A stretch of DNA of 64,000 bases from JAMZMI01 sp049115715 (GTDB lineage: Bacteria; Bacteroidota; Bacteroidia; Cytophagales; Cyclobacteriaceae): positions 310,001-374,000 of the forward strand of contig JAGDZQ010000025.1 of the NCBI GenBank assembly GCA_049115715.1, written 5' to 3'. The position numbers and the translations under genes were made by a program. Shown in pieces: positions 1 through 7,787 of the stretch (positions within the stretch are counted from its first letter, which is position 1; each line of letters opens with the position of its first letter). The notes beneath the pieces were generated by a model. It searched no databases and was not told the DNA's origin. It was given only the letters and a program-made list of their open reading frames with translations.

Positions 1-342
1 GTTCTGTTCGTATTGATTGGACTTGAAATATTGGTGCTAGGATTTGAAATGGATTACATGATATTGGGAATAATCGCCATTCCAATAGTATTACTTGCTC
101 GATACGTTTCAGTATTCATAAGCAATGCAGGTATTTCAAAAGCTCACCGATCATCCAAGAATGATCTCTTTATTTTGACTTGGGCTGGACTAAGAGGCGG
201 TATTTCTATCGCTTTGGCCTTGACACTCATGGACCATCATAATCGAGAGCCAATCTTATACATTACTTACACAGTGGTCTTATTTTCAATCATCGTGCAA
301 GGCCTCTCCGTCGGAAAGATTGTTAAGAAGCTAAAACCATGA
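1..342 (+). CDS. C-terminal end of a CPA1-type Na+/H+ antiporter (5' end outside window)
   Basis: The reading frame is open from base 1, so this is the last 113 codons of a longer gene. It shows three hydrophobic segments and the stretch WAGLRGGISIALAL, which is the hallmark of CPA1 (NhaP/NHE-like) cation:proton antiporters of the inner membrane. The family exchanges Na+ or K+ for H+ to control internal pH and salt. The stop codon overlaps the next start as ATGA, so the following gene is probably co-transcribed and translationally coupled. The cation cannot be told from this fragment. Confidence 0.8.
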   Translation, partial: VLFVLIGLEILVLGFEMDYMILGIIAIPIVLLARYVSVFISNAGISKAHRSSKNDLFILTWAGLRGGISIALALTLMDHHNREPILYITYTVVLFSIIVQGLSVGKIVKKLKP

Positions 343-1094
343 TCACGGGCAAGCCAAATATCATCCCGAGGTTTGAAGGAAGTATTCCTACACTCACCAC
401 AGCACAAATGATTGAAGTGGATCGTTTGATGATTGAGGAATATAAGATCGAACTCATCCAAATGATGGAAAATGCAGGCAGATGTCTGGCCATCTTAGCG
501 AGAGATCGATTTCTTGAAGAACCTGCAGCTGGCAAAAAGATTGTCGTTCTGGCTGGCACGGGTGGAAATGGTGGTGGTGCACTTGTATGTGCACGAAGGC
601 TGTCTTCTTGGGGTTTTGATGTCGAAGTATTCCTTACACATGAGGATCGAATGACTCCAGTCCCTCAACATCAGTTGGATATATTGAAACAAATGGGACT
701 TCTTGTAAAATCATGTGAGGAGTTAGATAAAGACAGAAAAACGAATCTTATCATAGATGGTATAATTGGTTATAGTCTGAAAGGGGCTCCCAGAGGTGCA
801 GCCAAAGACATGATTCATTGGGCGAACAACAGCTCGGCTCCTATCCTATCGCTTGATACACCTTCAGGAATTGACCTAACTTCTGGAACCGTATATGATC
901 TGGTGATAAAAGCGGAAGCGACGCTTACTTTGGCTTTGCCAAAGAAGGGACTTTATGAAAGCTCTGCGAAAAGCTTAAGAGGAGAATTGTATCTTGGTGA
1001 TATAAGTGTTCCTCCTTCGCTTTATAAAGAGCCTTCGTTAGGAATGGATATAGATAACCCTTTTGAGGGGAGTGATATTGTGAGAATTGATTAG
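339..1094 (+). CDS. NAD(P)H-hydrate epimerase-like protein (YjeF_N domain only)
   Basis: 251 residues forming one YjeF_N Rossmann-like domain. YjeF_N enzymes epimerise damaged NAD(P)H hydrates so that the S form can be repaired. Visible landmarks are MMENAGR (residues 42-48), a glycine-rich phosphate loop AGTGGNGGG (72-80) and LDTPSGID (172-179), which carries the conserved Asp. The loop is unusual: classical epimerases read GNNGGDG, so the second Asn and the Asp that helps bind K+ are missing. There is no fused YjeF_C dehydratase domain. It may therefore be a divergent subgroup with another substrate. The ATG overlaps the antiporter stop by 4 bp. Confidence 0.75.
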   Translation: MITGKPNIIPRFEGSIPTLTTAQMIEVDRLMIEEYKIELIQMMENAGRCLAILARDRFLEEPAAGKKIVVLAGTGGNGGGALVCARRLSSWGFDVEVFLTHEDRMTPVPQHQLDILKQMGLLVKSCEELDKDRKTNLIIDGIIGYSLKGAPRGAAKDMIHWANNSSAPILSLDTPSGIDLTSGTVYDLVIKAEATLTLALPKKGLYESSAKSLRGELYLGDISVPPSLYKEPSLGMDIDNPFEGSDIVRID

Positions 1095-1325
1095 CCCGAA
1101 TAATTCGGGGATTAATTATTTAGAAAGATAGCACTCTGATTTACAGAGTAATTGATTTAGACGGGATAAAAATGCATAGCCCAAATTTGGGTTATGCTCA
1201 GTCAAGCTGACAGTAGGGCAAGCTCCTGACAGGGTTTGATTGATAGTGCGAACTTGGAAAAGTGATTAATGAAGTTTAAAAAATAAATGGAGTGTAAACG
1301 TGTTTGATTTTTGTCTTGCAATGCG
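1095..1325. other. Intergenic stretch with two palindromes
   Basis: No gene seen. A perfect inverted repeat CCCGAATAATTCGGG begins directly after the epimerase stop (1095-1109), without a clear T-tract. A 24-bp near-palindrome lies at 1174-1197 (GCATAGCCCAAA paired with TTTGGGTTATGC, one G-T pair). CTGACAG occurs twice (1207-1213 and 1226-1232). The first may terminate transcription; the second is of unknown role, possibly an operator. Confidence 0.5.
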
Positions 1326-1329
1326 CTTG

Positions 1330-1430
1330 CGGGATTTGCTATGGAGCACGAGCGTCCAGGATAGCAGCGGCATCCTTTTTCTTGTTTTTACAAGAAAAAG
1401 ATATAGCGGATAGCCTGATAAGACGCCCAA
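1330..1430 (+). ncRNA. Flavo-1-like structured RNA element, copy 1
   Basis: A perfect 11-bp stem (CTTTTTCTTGT 1375-1385, ACAAGAAAAAG 1390-1400, TTTT loop) is framed by GGATAGCAGCGGCATCC on the left and ATATAGCGGATAGCC on the right. Outer GCGTC (1352-1356) and GACGC (1422-1426) can close the structure. A second copy with a different central stem but the same flanks lies on the minus strand at 20611-20697. From memory this matches the Flavo-1 RNA motif of Bacteroidota, whose function is unknown. Its 3' end lies about 47 bases before the Rieske-ThDP start. The exact ends are estimates. Confidence 0.65.
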
Positions 1431-1476
1431 CTTTTCAAATGAGTTTACCTATTTCAAGTACCTAAATATTAGAGTT

Positions 1477-3426
1477 ATGAGCAAAAAAACAGTTTGGCAC
1501 AAAGTATTGGAAGACAAAACGGAACTCCCTGAGGGAAGGGTAATGACCGTAACGGCGGGTCACAAAGGAATCTGTCTTACTCATTTCAAAGGAAAATATT
1601 CTGCTCTGGACAATCAATGTCCGCACCAAAAGGGGCCACTCGGTGAGGGTTCGATAGAAGATGGTGCTTTGAGATGCCCTTGGCATGGGTGGGATTTTGA
1701 TCCTTGTACGGGGAAAGCTCCGGGTTTTGATGACGGTGGGGTTCCTACTTATCAGCTCAAAGAAGACGGTGATGCCATCTATGTAGGACTTGAGGAAGAG
1801 GACGATCATGAGGCGACCATTTCTGACGTAATGGTAGAAACGATGGTCAACTGGGGAGTCACCAAAGTATTTGGCATGGTGGGACACTCCAACCTTGGGT
1901 TTGCTGACGCGATGAGAAGGCAAGAGGAAAAAGGAAATCTCAACTTTTTCGGCATTCGTCATGAAGGAGCTGCGGCATTTGCGTGCTCGGCCTATAGCAA
2001 GCTAACCGGCAAACCTGCCGCTTGCTTTACGATTGCAGGTCCGGGTGCAACCAATCTCTACACGGGTCTCTGGGATGCAAAGGTTGATCGTGCTCCGGTT
2101 TTGGCGCTTACAGGACAAGTAGCCACTCAAGTTGTGGGAACGGGTAATTTTCAGGAAGTGGATTTAGTGAGGGCGTTTGATACGGTGGCAGAGTTTAACC
2201 AACGTGCTCAGGTCAATTCAAAACATGCCGAATTGATGGGATTGGCTGTGAAGCATGCCATTCTGAAAAGGGATGTTTCGCATTTGACTTTCCCAGATGA
2301 AGTTCAGGAAACCAAAGCGCCTGCTTCCTCTAAACCCTCATCGCCTGATGGCAGGATGGCGGCACAGCAAATCCTTCCACCAGAAGAATCGATTAATGCT
2401 GCTATTGATTTATTGAAGGGGGCAAAACGTCCTGTGATCGTAGTTGGACATGGGGCAAAATTCCATATGGAGGAAATCATTGCCTTTGCGGAAAGCTGTT
2501 ACGCTCCCGTGCTCACGACATTTAAGGGGAAAGGACTGATTGGGGATAATCATGAATTAGGATGCGGAGTACTTGGCAGAAGTGGCACTCCTATTGCCTC
2601 TTGGTTTATGAATGAGGCAGATTTGTTGCTCGTTTTAGGTGCGTCATTCTCCAATCATACGGGCATTACTGATCATATTCCTACGATACAAGTTGATTTT
2701 GATGCATTGGCCTTGAGCAAATTTCACAAAATAGATGTTCCCGTTTGGGGTGAAATCTCAGCTACCATGAAAATACTTACGCGTGAGCTGAGTGGTAAAA
2801 TGGACACCAAAGACCAGCGAGCTGAAATAGCTGAAAGGTGGAGCATTTGGAGAGAAGAAAAAGCGAAAAGGTTGTTAGAAGACCATGGCAATGGAACAAG
2901 CTCTATTGCTGTGTTTGATTCACTTACAAGACTGGGACCAAAAGATGGAGTCATGTGTGTGGATGTTGGTAACAATGCTTATTCATTTGGCAGGTATTTC
3001 GAAACTGAAAAGCATGACTTTCTGATGTCTGGGTATCTTGGATCAATAGGCTTTGCCGTGCCTGCATCTATGGGAGCATTTGCAGCTGTGGGAAAGACGA
3101 GATCGATTGTAGCAGTTGCGGGAGATGGTGGTTTTTGCCAATATCTTGCTGAAATCACTACGTTGGTCAAATATCAAATGCCTGTCAAAGTAGTGATCCT
3201 CAACAATGGAGAATTAGGTAAGATCTCTAAGGAGCAGCGTGCGGGAGAATTTGATGTTTGGAAAACAAGCCTCAGCAATCCAAACTTTTCTGAATATGCG
3301 GCTTCATGCGGTGCATGGTCCAAGCGGGTAACTAGTAAAAGCGAGCTAGATGCTGGAATGAAAGCGCTCTTTGAGCAAGAAGGCCCTGGGCTTCTTGAGG
3401 TCATGACGGATGTAAACCTTATCTAA
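1477..3426 (+). CDS. Rieske [2Fe-2S]-ThDP enzyme fusion (pyruvate oxidase / acetolactate synthase superfamily)
   Basis: 649 residues in two parts. Residues 1-105 are a Rieske domain with both ligand pairs: C48-P-H50 and C67-PW-H70. Residues about 113-649 are a complete ThDP-dependent enzyme of the POX/AHAS type: catalytic Glu163 in RHEGAAAFA, a central domain around 300-420, and the ThDP/Mg motif G549-D-G551 ending in NN (576-577). A Rieske centre could pass electrons from 2-oxoacid decarboxylation to a carrier, which is inference. It opens a compact unit (next start 2 bases after the stop) and follows a Flavo-1-like element. Substrate unknown; pyruvate is a guess. No signal peptide, so cytoplasmic. 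Confidence 0.85.
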   Translation: MSKKTVWHKVLEDKTELPEGRVMTVTAGHKGICLTHFKGKYSALDNQCPHQKGPLGEGSIEDGALRCPWHGWDFDPCTGKAPGFDDGGVPTYQLKEDGDAIYVGLEEEDDHEATISDVMVETMVNWGVTKVFGMVGHSNLGFADAMRRQEEKGNLNFFGIRHEGAAAFACSAYSKLTGKPAACFTIAGPGATNLYTGLWDAKVDRAPVLALTGQVATQVVGTGNFQEVDLVRAFDTVAEFNQRAQVNSKHAELMGLAVKHAILKRDVSHLTFPDEVQETKAPASSKPSSPDGRMAAQQILPPEESINAAIDLLKGAKRPVIVVGHGAKFHMEEIIAFAESCYAPVLTTFKGKGLIGDNHELGCGVLGRSGTPIASWFMNEADLLLVLGASFSNHTGITDHIPTIQVDFDALALSKFHKIDVPVWGEISATMKILTRELSGKMDTKDQRAEIAERWSIWREEKAKRLLEDHGNGTSSIAVFDSLTRLGPKDGVMCVDVGNNAYSFGRYFETEKHDFLMSGYLGSIGFAVPASMGAFAAVGKTRSIVAVAGDGGFCQYLAEITTLVKYQMPVKVVILNNGELGKISKEQRAGEFDVWKTSLSNPNFSEYAASCGAWSKRVTSKSELDAGMKALFEQEGPGLLEVMTDVNLI

Positions 3427-3428
3427 CC

Positions 3429-3962
3429 ATGAACAGATTCTTAATAGCTTTTGTTGTAGTCTTCGTTTTGGCTCAAACATCATTGCTTGGACAATCGTGG
3501 AGTCTGGGTGCTGCGGGCATATATGGTGATGATATCGAATCTTTCGGGGCTCACTTTCGGGGTTATTATAATTTCAAAAACGATCGAGTTTGTTTTGGCC
3601 CTGAATTTTCGCATTTCTTCAAGAAAACCGAAACACATAATGGTGAGGAAGTCACAACCAAATTGAGTGAGGTAAACTTCAACCTGCATTACGTATTCGA
3701 GTTGACTGAGCATTTTGGAGTATATCCACTTACGGGAGTCAATCTCAGTTTTGAAACGGAAGAATTTGAGGTCAACGGTGAGCCTCATTCAGAATCTATC
3801 ACTGAGTTTGGGAGCAACCTTGGATTTGGCATTCACCGAACCTTCGGAAGGCTGATGTTTTTTGGAGAGTACGATCACCTATTTAGTAAACTAAGTCAGA
3901 ACTCCTTCTTGATTGGAGTCTTTTATATTATTGGAAAAAAACCCACAAGTGAACATGAGTAA
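3429..3962 (+). CDS. Small outer-membrane beta-barrel-like protein
   Basis: 177 residues with a clear signal peptide (hydrophobic LIAFVVVFVLAQTSLLGQ, cleavage near residue 21) followed by alternating short strands rich in aromatic and Gly residues and ending in a hydrophobic strand. This pattern fits a small 8-stranded outer-membrane barrel. No family is recognised. It starts 2 bases after the Rieske-ThDP gene and its stop overlaps the next start, so it is surely co-transcribed, although the enzyme is cytoplasmic and this product is exported. Confidence 0.65.
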   Translation: MNRFLIAFVVVFVLAQTSLLGQSWSLGAAGIYGDDIESFGAHFRGYYNFKNDRVCFGPEFSHFFKKTETHNGEEVTTKLSEVNFNLHYVFELTEHFGVYPLTGVNLSFETEEFEVNGEPHSESITEFGSNLGFGIHRTFGRLMFFGEYDHLFSKLSQNSFLIGVFYIIGKKPTSEHE

Positions 3963-4794
3963 TTGGAAAAACATTAATGGTATCGATTTAGAGACACTTA
4001 AGAGCAATAGAAAGTCATTGCATCAAGCCGTTCAAATTGTAAGCACGCTCCCTCGAAATGTGTTGCCACATGACCCAACGGATGCCACTGCCAGTCTTGT
4101 ATGGAATACCAAGACGAATGGTCTGGAATCTATCCCCGTTCCTAATCCAAAAGGTATTGACATTCGGGCAGGCCTGGCTTTTCATTCCTTCTCACTTTAC
4201 ATATCTGAAAATGGAGATATCATATCCTCATTTGCTTTAGAAGGAAAATCCATAATCGAGGGTTTCGGTTGGCTAAAAAAGGAGTTGGCTAAAGCGGACA
4301 TCCCTACTGAAAAACTGAACCTCGATCTACCTTATGAGATAGAAAAATACGATTACTCAAAAGTGCTATCAGTGGATTATTCTTCACTCAAAGAATATGC
4401 TTTTCTCTATGATAATACGCTACACGTTCTGACTTCTCTAGTAGAAAAATATGAGAATGCATTTGATATTCGTTGCTGGCCGCATCACTTTGATCTGGCT
4501 ACTCTGATACCTGTTGAGCTAGATGAGAAGGATGAAATAGTAAAAAGCATAGGAATCGGTCTTTCTCCTGGAGATGAAGGTGTGGAAGAGCCATACGTAT
4601 ATGTAAATGTTTGGCCGAATGTAGATTTTGCTGTTTTAAGTCAGAATCAATTACCTGCGGGACATTGGAATGCAGAAGGTTGGTCAGGAGCTGTACTCAC
4701 CTATACGGAACTGCTAAAAGCGACAGATCAGCAAGAAAGCTTCAGTGGATTCATCGATCAATCATTAAGTGTCATTTCCAGCAATATAAAATAA
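3955..4794 (+). CDS. Conserved-looking protein of unknown function
   Basis: 279 residues, soluble, no signal peptide or membrane segment. The ATG at 3955 (MSNWKNINGIDL) overlaps the previous stop by 8 bp and is preferred over an upstream in-frame non-ATG start at 3913, which would add 14 unlikely residues. Notable motifs are RCWPHHFDLATLIPV and, later, VYVNVWP, with clustered Trp and His that could form a ligand or metal site. I recognise no named domain. Its place between the barrel protein and a Crp/Fnr regulator ties it to the Rieske-ThDP unit. Confidence 0.7.
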   Translation: MSNWKNINGIDLETLKSNRKSLHQAVQIVSTLPRNVLPHDPTDATASLVWNTKTNGLESIPVPNPKGIDIRAGLAFHSFSLYISENGDIISSFALEGKSIIEGFGWLKKELAKADIPTEKLNLDLPYEIEKYDYSKVLSVDYSSLKEYAFLYDNTLHVLTSLVEKYENAFDIRCWPHHFDLATLIPVELDEKDEIVKSIGIGLSPGDEGVEEPYVYVNVWPNVDFAVLSQNQLPAGHWNAEGWSGAVLTYTELLKATDQQESFSGFIDQSLSVISSNIK

Positions 4795-4800
4795 CCGATC

Positions 4801-5481
4801 ATGCGGCTGATGAAGTATTGGTTTCTTCAGGACTCATTCAATATGATGAAGAGAATGGGCATGAGAGACATGATGAACCTCTGCGAGCTGCTAGCCATGA
4901 AGACCTTCAAAAAAGGTGATGAGATTCATGAGCAGTTTGAAGAGGATCATCTCATCTACTTCATTAAAAAAGGTCATGTGAAAATTGGGGTTAAAGAGAG
5001 TGATCAATTTTTAATCAAATACAATCTTGGCAAGGGCAATATTTTTGGCGAGCCGAAGCTGACTACTGGTGAAGATGGAGAACCCTACTCTGCCATCGCC
5101 ATGTCCGATTGTGTGATTTGCTTTATTGAAGTCAGCAGAATGGAAGAACTAATGGAACAGTATCCTAAGCTTCACAACTCTGTACTTAAAATAGCTGGGC
5201 TAAAGTTCCAGAGAATTGAAAGACGATTGGATGATATTTTATACAAGGATGCGGAGGCTAGAATAACTGACTTTCTTATAGACTTTGTAAAGGAAAACGC
5301 TGAATCAGAAGATGATCTAAAAGTAAAGAACATCTTTTCGCACAGTGAGATAGCTAAACTCACTTCTACCAGTCGTCAGACGGTGAATAATGTGATTAGT
5401 AAGTTGAGGAAGTCCAAACGACTGGAATATGGTAGAAAGGAAATTCGAATGCTACCTGATCAAAAAACTAATTTGAGTTAG
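4801..5481 (+). CDS. Crp/Fnr-family transcription regulator
   Basis: 226 residues: N-terminal cyclic-nucleotide-binding beta-roll (about 30-150), dimerisation helix, then a winged helix ending in a helix-turn-helix with TSTSRQTVNNVISKLRK. The family binds DNA as a dimer in response to a nucleotide, redox or other signal. There is no FNR-type N-terminal cysteine cluster, so an iron-sulfur sensor is unlikely. It is the last gene of the Rieske-ThDP unit, 6 bases behind its neighbour, and may regulate that unit. The start at 4801 could also be the ATG at 4810. Confidence 0.85.
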   Translation: MRLMKYWFLQDSFNMMKRMGMRDMMNLCELLAMKTFKKGDEIHEQFEEDHLIYFIKKGHVKIGVKESDQFLIKYNLGKGNIFGEPKLTTGEDGEPYSAIAMSDCVICFIEVSRMEELMEQYPKLHNSVLKIAGLKFQRIERRLDDILYKDAEARITDFLIDFVKENAESEDDLKVKNIFSHSEIAKLTSTSRQTVNNVISKLRKSKRLEYGRKEIRMLPDQKTNLS

Positions 5482-5575
5482 AATCAATCTTCTTATAGAA
5501 TGGACAAGCAATTGGCTAAAAGTAAAATTCTTCATTGAACGACATTATATGATCAAAGACATAGATAAAATAACC

Positions 5576-5613
5576 AAGGTAGATACAGGATATAGCCCTG
5601 TAACTACCTTTTT
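5576..5613 (+). terminator. Rho-independent terminator of the Rieske-ThDP unit
   Basis: AAGGTAG and TACAGG (5576-5589) pair with CCTGTA and CTACCTT (5597-5610), a 13-bp stem with one A/A mismatch and a 7-base loop, followed by a run of T. It lies 95 bases after the crp-like stop. Confidence 0.8.
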
Positions 5614-5657
5614 AGCAATGTATAACCAAAGAGAGTGTATACTGGCTTAGATTATTC

Positions 5658-5800
5658 TAATCCTACTTTGTCAGATTTGTAGCCCTTATCCAAAACAGTC
5701 AAATTGAGCTCGTCGAAATTCTTTGCTAAAAGACGTTTCGACCTTAGCTGAGAAGGCAGCCCCAACTTAACAATTCTGCTAATTTGACAAAGTAGGATTA
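5658..5800. mobile_element. MITE-like element with terminal inverted repeats
   Basis: The left end TAATCCTACTTTGTCAGATT is repeated inverted at the right end (AATTTGACAAAGTAGGATTA, 5781-5800) with one or two mismatches over about 20 bp. The 143-bp interior has no ORF. A TA dinucleotide sits at both outer borders and could be the target duplication typical of Tc1/mariner or IS630-type MITEs. A smaller internal inverted pair (GTCGAAA and TTTCGAC) adds structure. Alternatively it is a long-loop bidirectional terminator between the convergent units. No second copy was seen in this window. Confidence 0.5.
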
Positions 5801-5810
5801 AACAGCGTTC

Positions 5811-6989
5811 TCAATAAAAGATATCTAGTTGCATATCATTTCCCAGACTAGCTTCCCCATTGATATACATTTGTCCATCGACGTATGGATTGGTATTAGC
5901 ATATCCTGATTGATAATTTCCTACCGAGAAACCAAACGTGTACGTTTGATCCTTAACCAATTCAAAGCCAGGATCTAGGGCTATCGAATTAGCATAAAAA
6001 CTAAGACCTATATTCTGTGTTGCCACGACTGTCCCTCCAATTCCTTCACCCTCATAAAGCGTGACGGTTGTTCCGCTATATGCTGAACACATATTCAAAC
6101 CTAAAGATGACACCTCTCCGTGGGATGTTGCTACAAATGATTGAGCTACGGCAATGCTATTTCCAAGACATCCTTCATAAGCTCCGATATTAATAACCCC
6201 TTTTTCCGCCACTAAGATGACCTCAAGTGGATCGTTTAAATGTCCCTTAATTGTTGCATTGTCCAGCGATGTGGTATTGCTATCAAAGCCATCTTTGGAG
6301 ACAGAAATTTCGTAAGAAGCGTAACCGTCTAAAACTCGAATTTGATCAGTTGCTGCGGCGATAGTCTTGTTGTACAATTCTACTCCATTTGAGGAAACTA
6401 TAACGTTCGCATCTGTCAGTGCGTAAGAGGCGGTTGCTTCATCGAAAACGTGCACAGACATCAGAAAGTCAAAAGTTTCTACAATAGCAAAACTAAAATC
6501 AACATAGCCAAAATCGACGGAAGGTACATCTGCTGTAGAAAGCACTTCAGGTGTAACTTTAGATGAGCCATCTGCCGTAATAGAAAAATCAATAGGCAAA
6601 GGATCGTTTACAAGATAGGCTAGTTCACTCCCTTCAAGAGGAGTAGCATAGATTGTTGAACCAGCATCGTCAATGACAAAGTACTCCGTCAGCATATAGC
6701 TTCCTACTTCTAATGAAATAGGTTCGCTTATATAGCTCCCATTAAACTCAATTACGTTCAACTCCTCCTGACTGTAAACCACAGTCCCTCCTGTTGATTC
6801 AATAGTAACAACGATCTTAGAAGCTGCAGCCGTTGTGGAGACGACCCTCCCTCCAGATGGCGTATCATTTCCGGATACCTCGAAAGAGAAAGTAACATCG
6901 CCCTGAGCATTTGATAAATCTTCGTTTTCACGGCAGGATGTAAACCCTATCACGATAACAAGTAAAAGTGTTTTAATAATATTTTTCAT
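5811..6989 (-). CDS. Surface lipoprotein, unknown function
   Basis: 392 residues from the start at 6989, where a lipoprotein signal ends in GFTSC with Cys19 as lipid anchor; an in-frame extension to 7073 is rejected because it buries that signal. The body is all-beta, acidic and Thr/Ser-rich. Residues about 295-390 (AQSFVATSHGEVSSLGL, VTLYEGEGIGGTVV) resemble carbohydrate-binding-like or DUF4082/choice-of-anchor sandwiches. It is divergent from the kinase/regulator operon, with a palindrome about 140 bp upstream similar to one before that operon, so it may be a target of the same LuxR-type regulator. Confidence 0.7.
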   Translation of the reverse strand: MKNIIKTLLLVIVIGFTSCRENEDLSNAQGDVTFSFEVSGNDTPSGGRVVSTTAAASKIVVTIESTGGTVVYSQEELNVIEFNGSYISEPISLEVGSYMLTEYFVIDDAGSTIYATPLEGSELAYLVNDPLPIDFSITADGSSKVTPEVLSTADVPSVDFGYVDFSFAIVETFDFLMSVHVFDEATASYALTDANVIVSSNGVELYNKTIAAATDQIRVLDGYASYEISVSKDGFDSNTTSLDNATIKGHLNDPLEVILVAEKGVINIGAYEGCLGNSIAVAQSFVATSHGEVSSLGLNMCSAYSGTTVTLYEGEGIGGTVVATQNIGLSFYANSIALDPGFELVKDQTYTFGFSVGNYQSGYANTNPYVDGQMYINGEASLGNDMQLDIFY

Positions 6990-7131
6990 AATGTTTGAAT
7001 TAATAGGTTCTTTTTTTAAGTGAATACTGAGCCAAGCTTGGCCCGTCTCCAGATGCGCATCATTGAAAGACAAGACAAATTTGAATAGAACGGGATTTTG
7101 TGTTATCAGGCAAAAGTGGGATTGTACTAAA

Positions 7132-7146
7132 TACCCCTTTAGGGTG
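7132..7146. promoter_or_regulatory. Candidate operator, lipoprotein side
   Basis: TACCCCTTTAGGGTG contains the inverted pair ACCC / GGGT. It resembles the palindrome at 7317-7332. No other gene lies between them, so the two may be paired sites for one regulator in this 416-bp divergent gap (6990-7405). Confidence 0.4.
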
Positions 7147-7316
7147 ATTGGAGTCGCGGAGTAGGTATCAGGTTACTTTTGAGGCAAGGAGAATTAATGA
7201 GACATAAGCTTAATACAAACCTCTCAGAAAAAATATCCAATCACGTTCAACGCATTTTTACTAATCAATTGAGAAATAGTTACTCTTCATTTGCTAAACT
7301 TGAGGAACTATTATAA

Positions 7317-7332
7317 TACCTCTTTTGGGGTA
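7317..7332. promoter_or_regulatory. Candidate operator, kinase-operon side
   Basis: TACCTCTTTTGGGGTA is a 16-bp palindrome (six pairs, one of them T-G, around TTTT). Its centre is about 34 bp upstream of the TATCTTTG box at 7355, so roughly -44 from the expected transcription start, the position used by class II activators such as LuxR-type regulators. Confidence 0.45.
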
Positions 7333-7354
7333 TGAAGATGAGATCTAAGCCGAA

Positions 7355-7362
7355 TATCTTTG
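7355..7362 (+). promoter_or_regulatory. -7 promoter element of the kinase/regulator operon
   Basis: TATCTTTG fits the Bacteroidota -7 consensus TAnnTTTG. No TTTG lies 19-21 bp upstream; the palindrome occupies roughly that side instead. This suggests an activator-dependent promoter. Confidence 0.5.
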
Positions 7363-7405
7363 TTATACAAGTCCAAATAAATACTTTAACATAAACCATA
7401 AAACA

Positions 7406-7771
7406 ATGGCAAACCGACTTTTAATTGCAACTCTTTACTCAAATGGCTCTATCAATTTTATTAATGTAACCCCTAACAATACAAGGTTGAATGAGGGTGA
7501 TAGCGTTTACTTAATAGTAGAATCAGGAAACATTGCAGTAAATGGTGGTGATACCGCTACGATCAATATAAGTTTCACAGGCACTTGTCCTTTTCCCAGC
7601 CCCATAGCACCAATCACAGGTATTGCCCTTGGTACGATTACCAGTTTAGGGACAATTGCATCAACAAAGAAAAAAATAGATGCGGATTATCAAATCACCA
7701 TCACTTATAATGATGTGACGTACGAAGAAGATCCAAAAATGACTGTAAAACCTGGAGATGGTGATATCTAA
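7406..7771 (+). CDS. Small beta-rich protein of unknown function
   Basis: 121 residues, no signal peptide, no membrane helix. Composition is rich in Thr, Ile, Asn and Gly with alternating polarity, suggesting a single beta-sandwich. There are motifs such as YLIVESGNIAVNGGDTATI and one Cys (FTGTCPFPSP). I recognise no family. It is the first gene behind the palindrome-controlled promoter, 16 bases before the histidine kinase. As first gene it should be the most strongly expressed and may be an output or ligand of the signalling pair; that is inference. Confidence 0.6.
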   Translation: MANRLLIATLYSNGSINFINVTPNNTRLNEGDSVYLIVESGNIAVNGGDTATINISFTGTCPFPSPIAPITGIALGTITSLGTIASTKKKIDADYQITITYNDVTYEEDPKMTVKPGDGDI

Positions 7772-7787
7772 TAAGAGTTAAGTTGAT

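Noticed and set aside
1462..1962. 166-codon minus-strand ORF
   Set aside because: Lies opposite the Rieske-ThDP gene, which has clear motifs throughout; no domain in the minus frame.
3913..3954. Upstream extension of the unknown gene
   Set aside because: Non-ATG start inside the barrel gene; ATG at 3955 fits the overlap pattern of the unit better.
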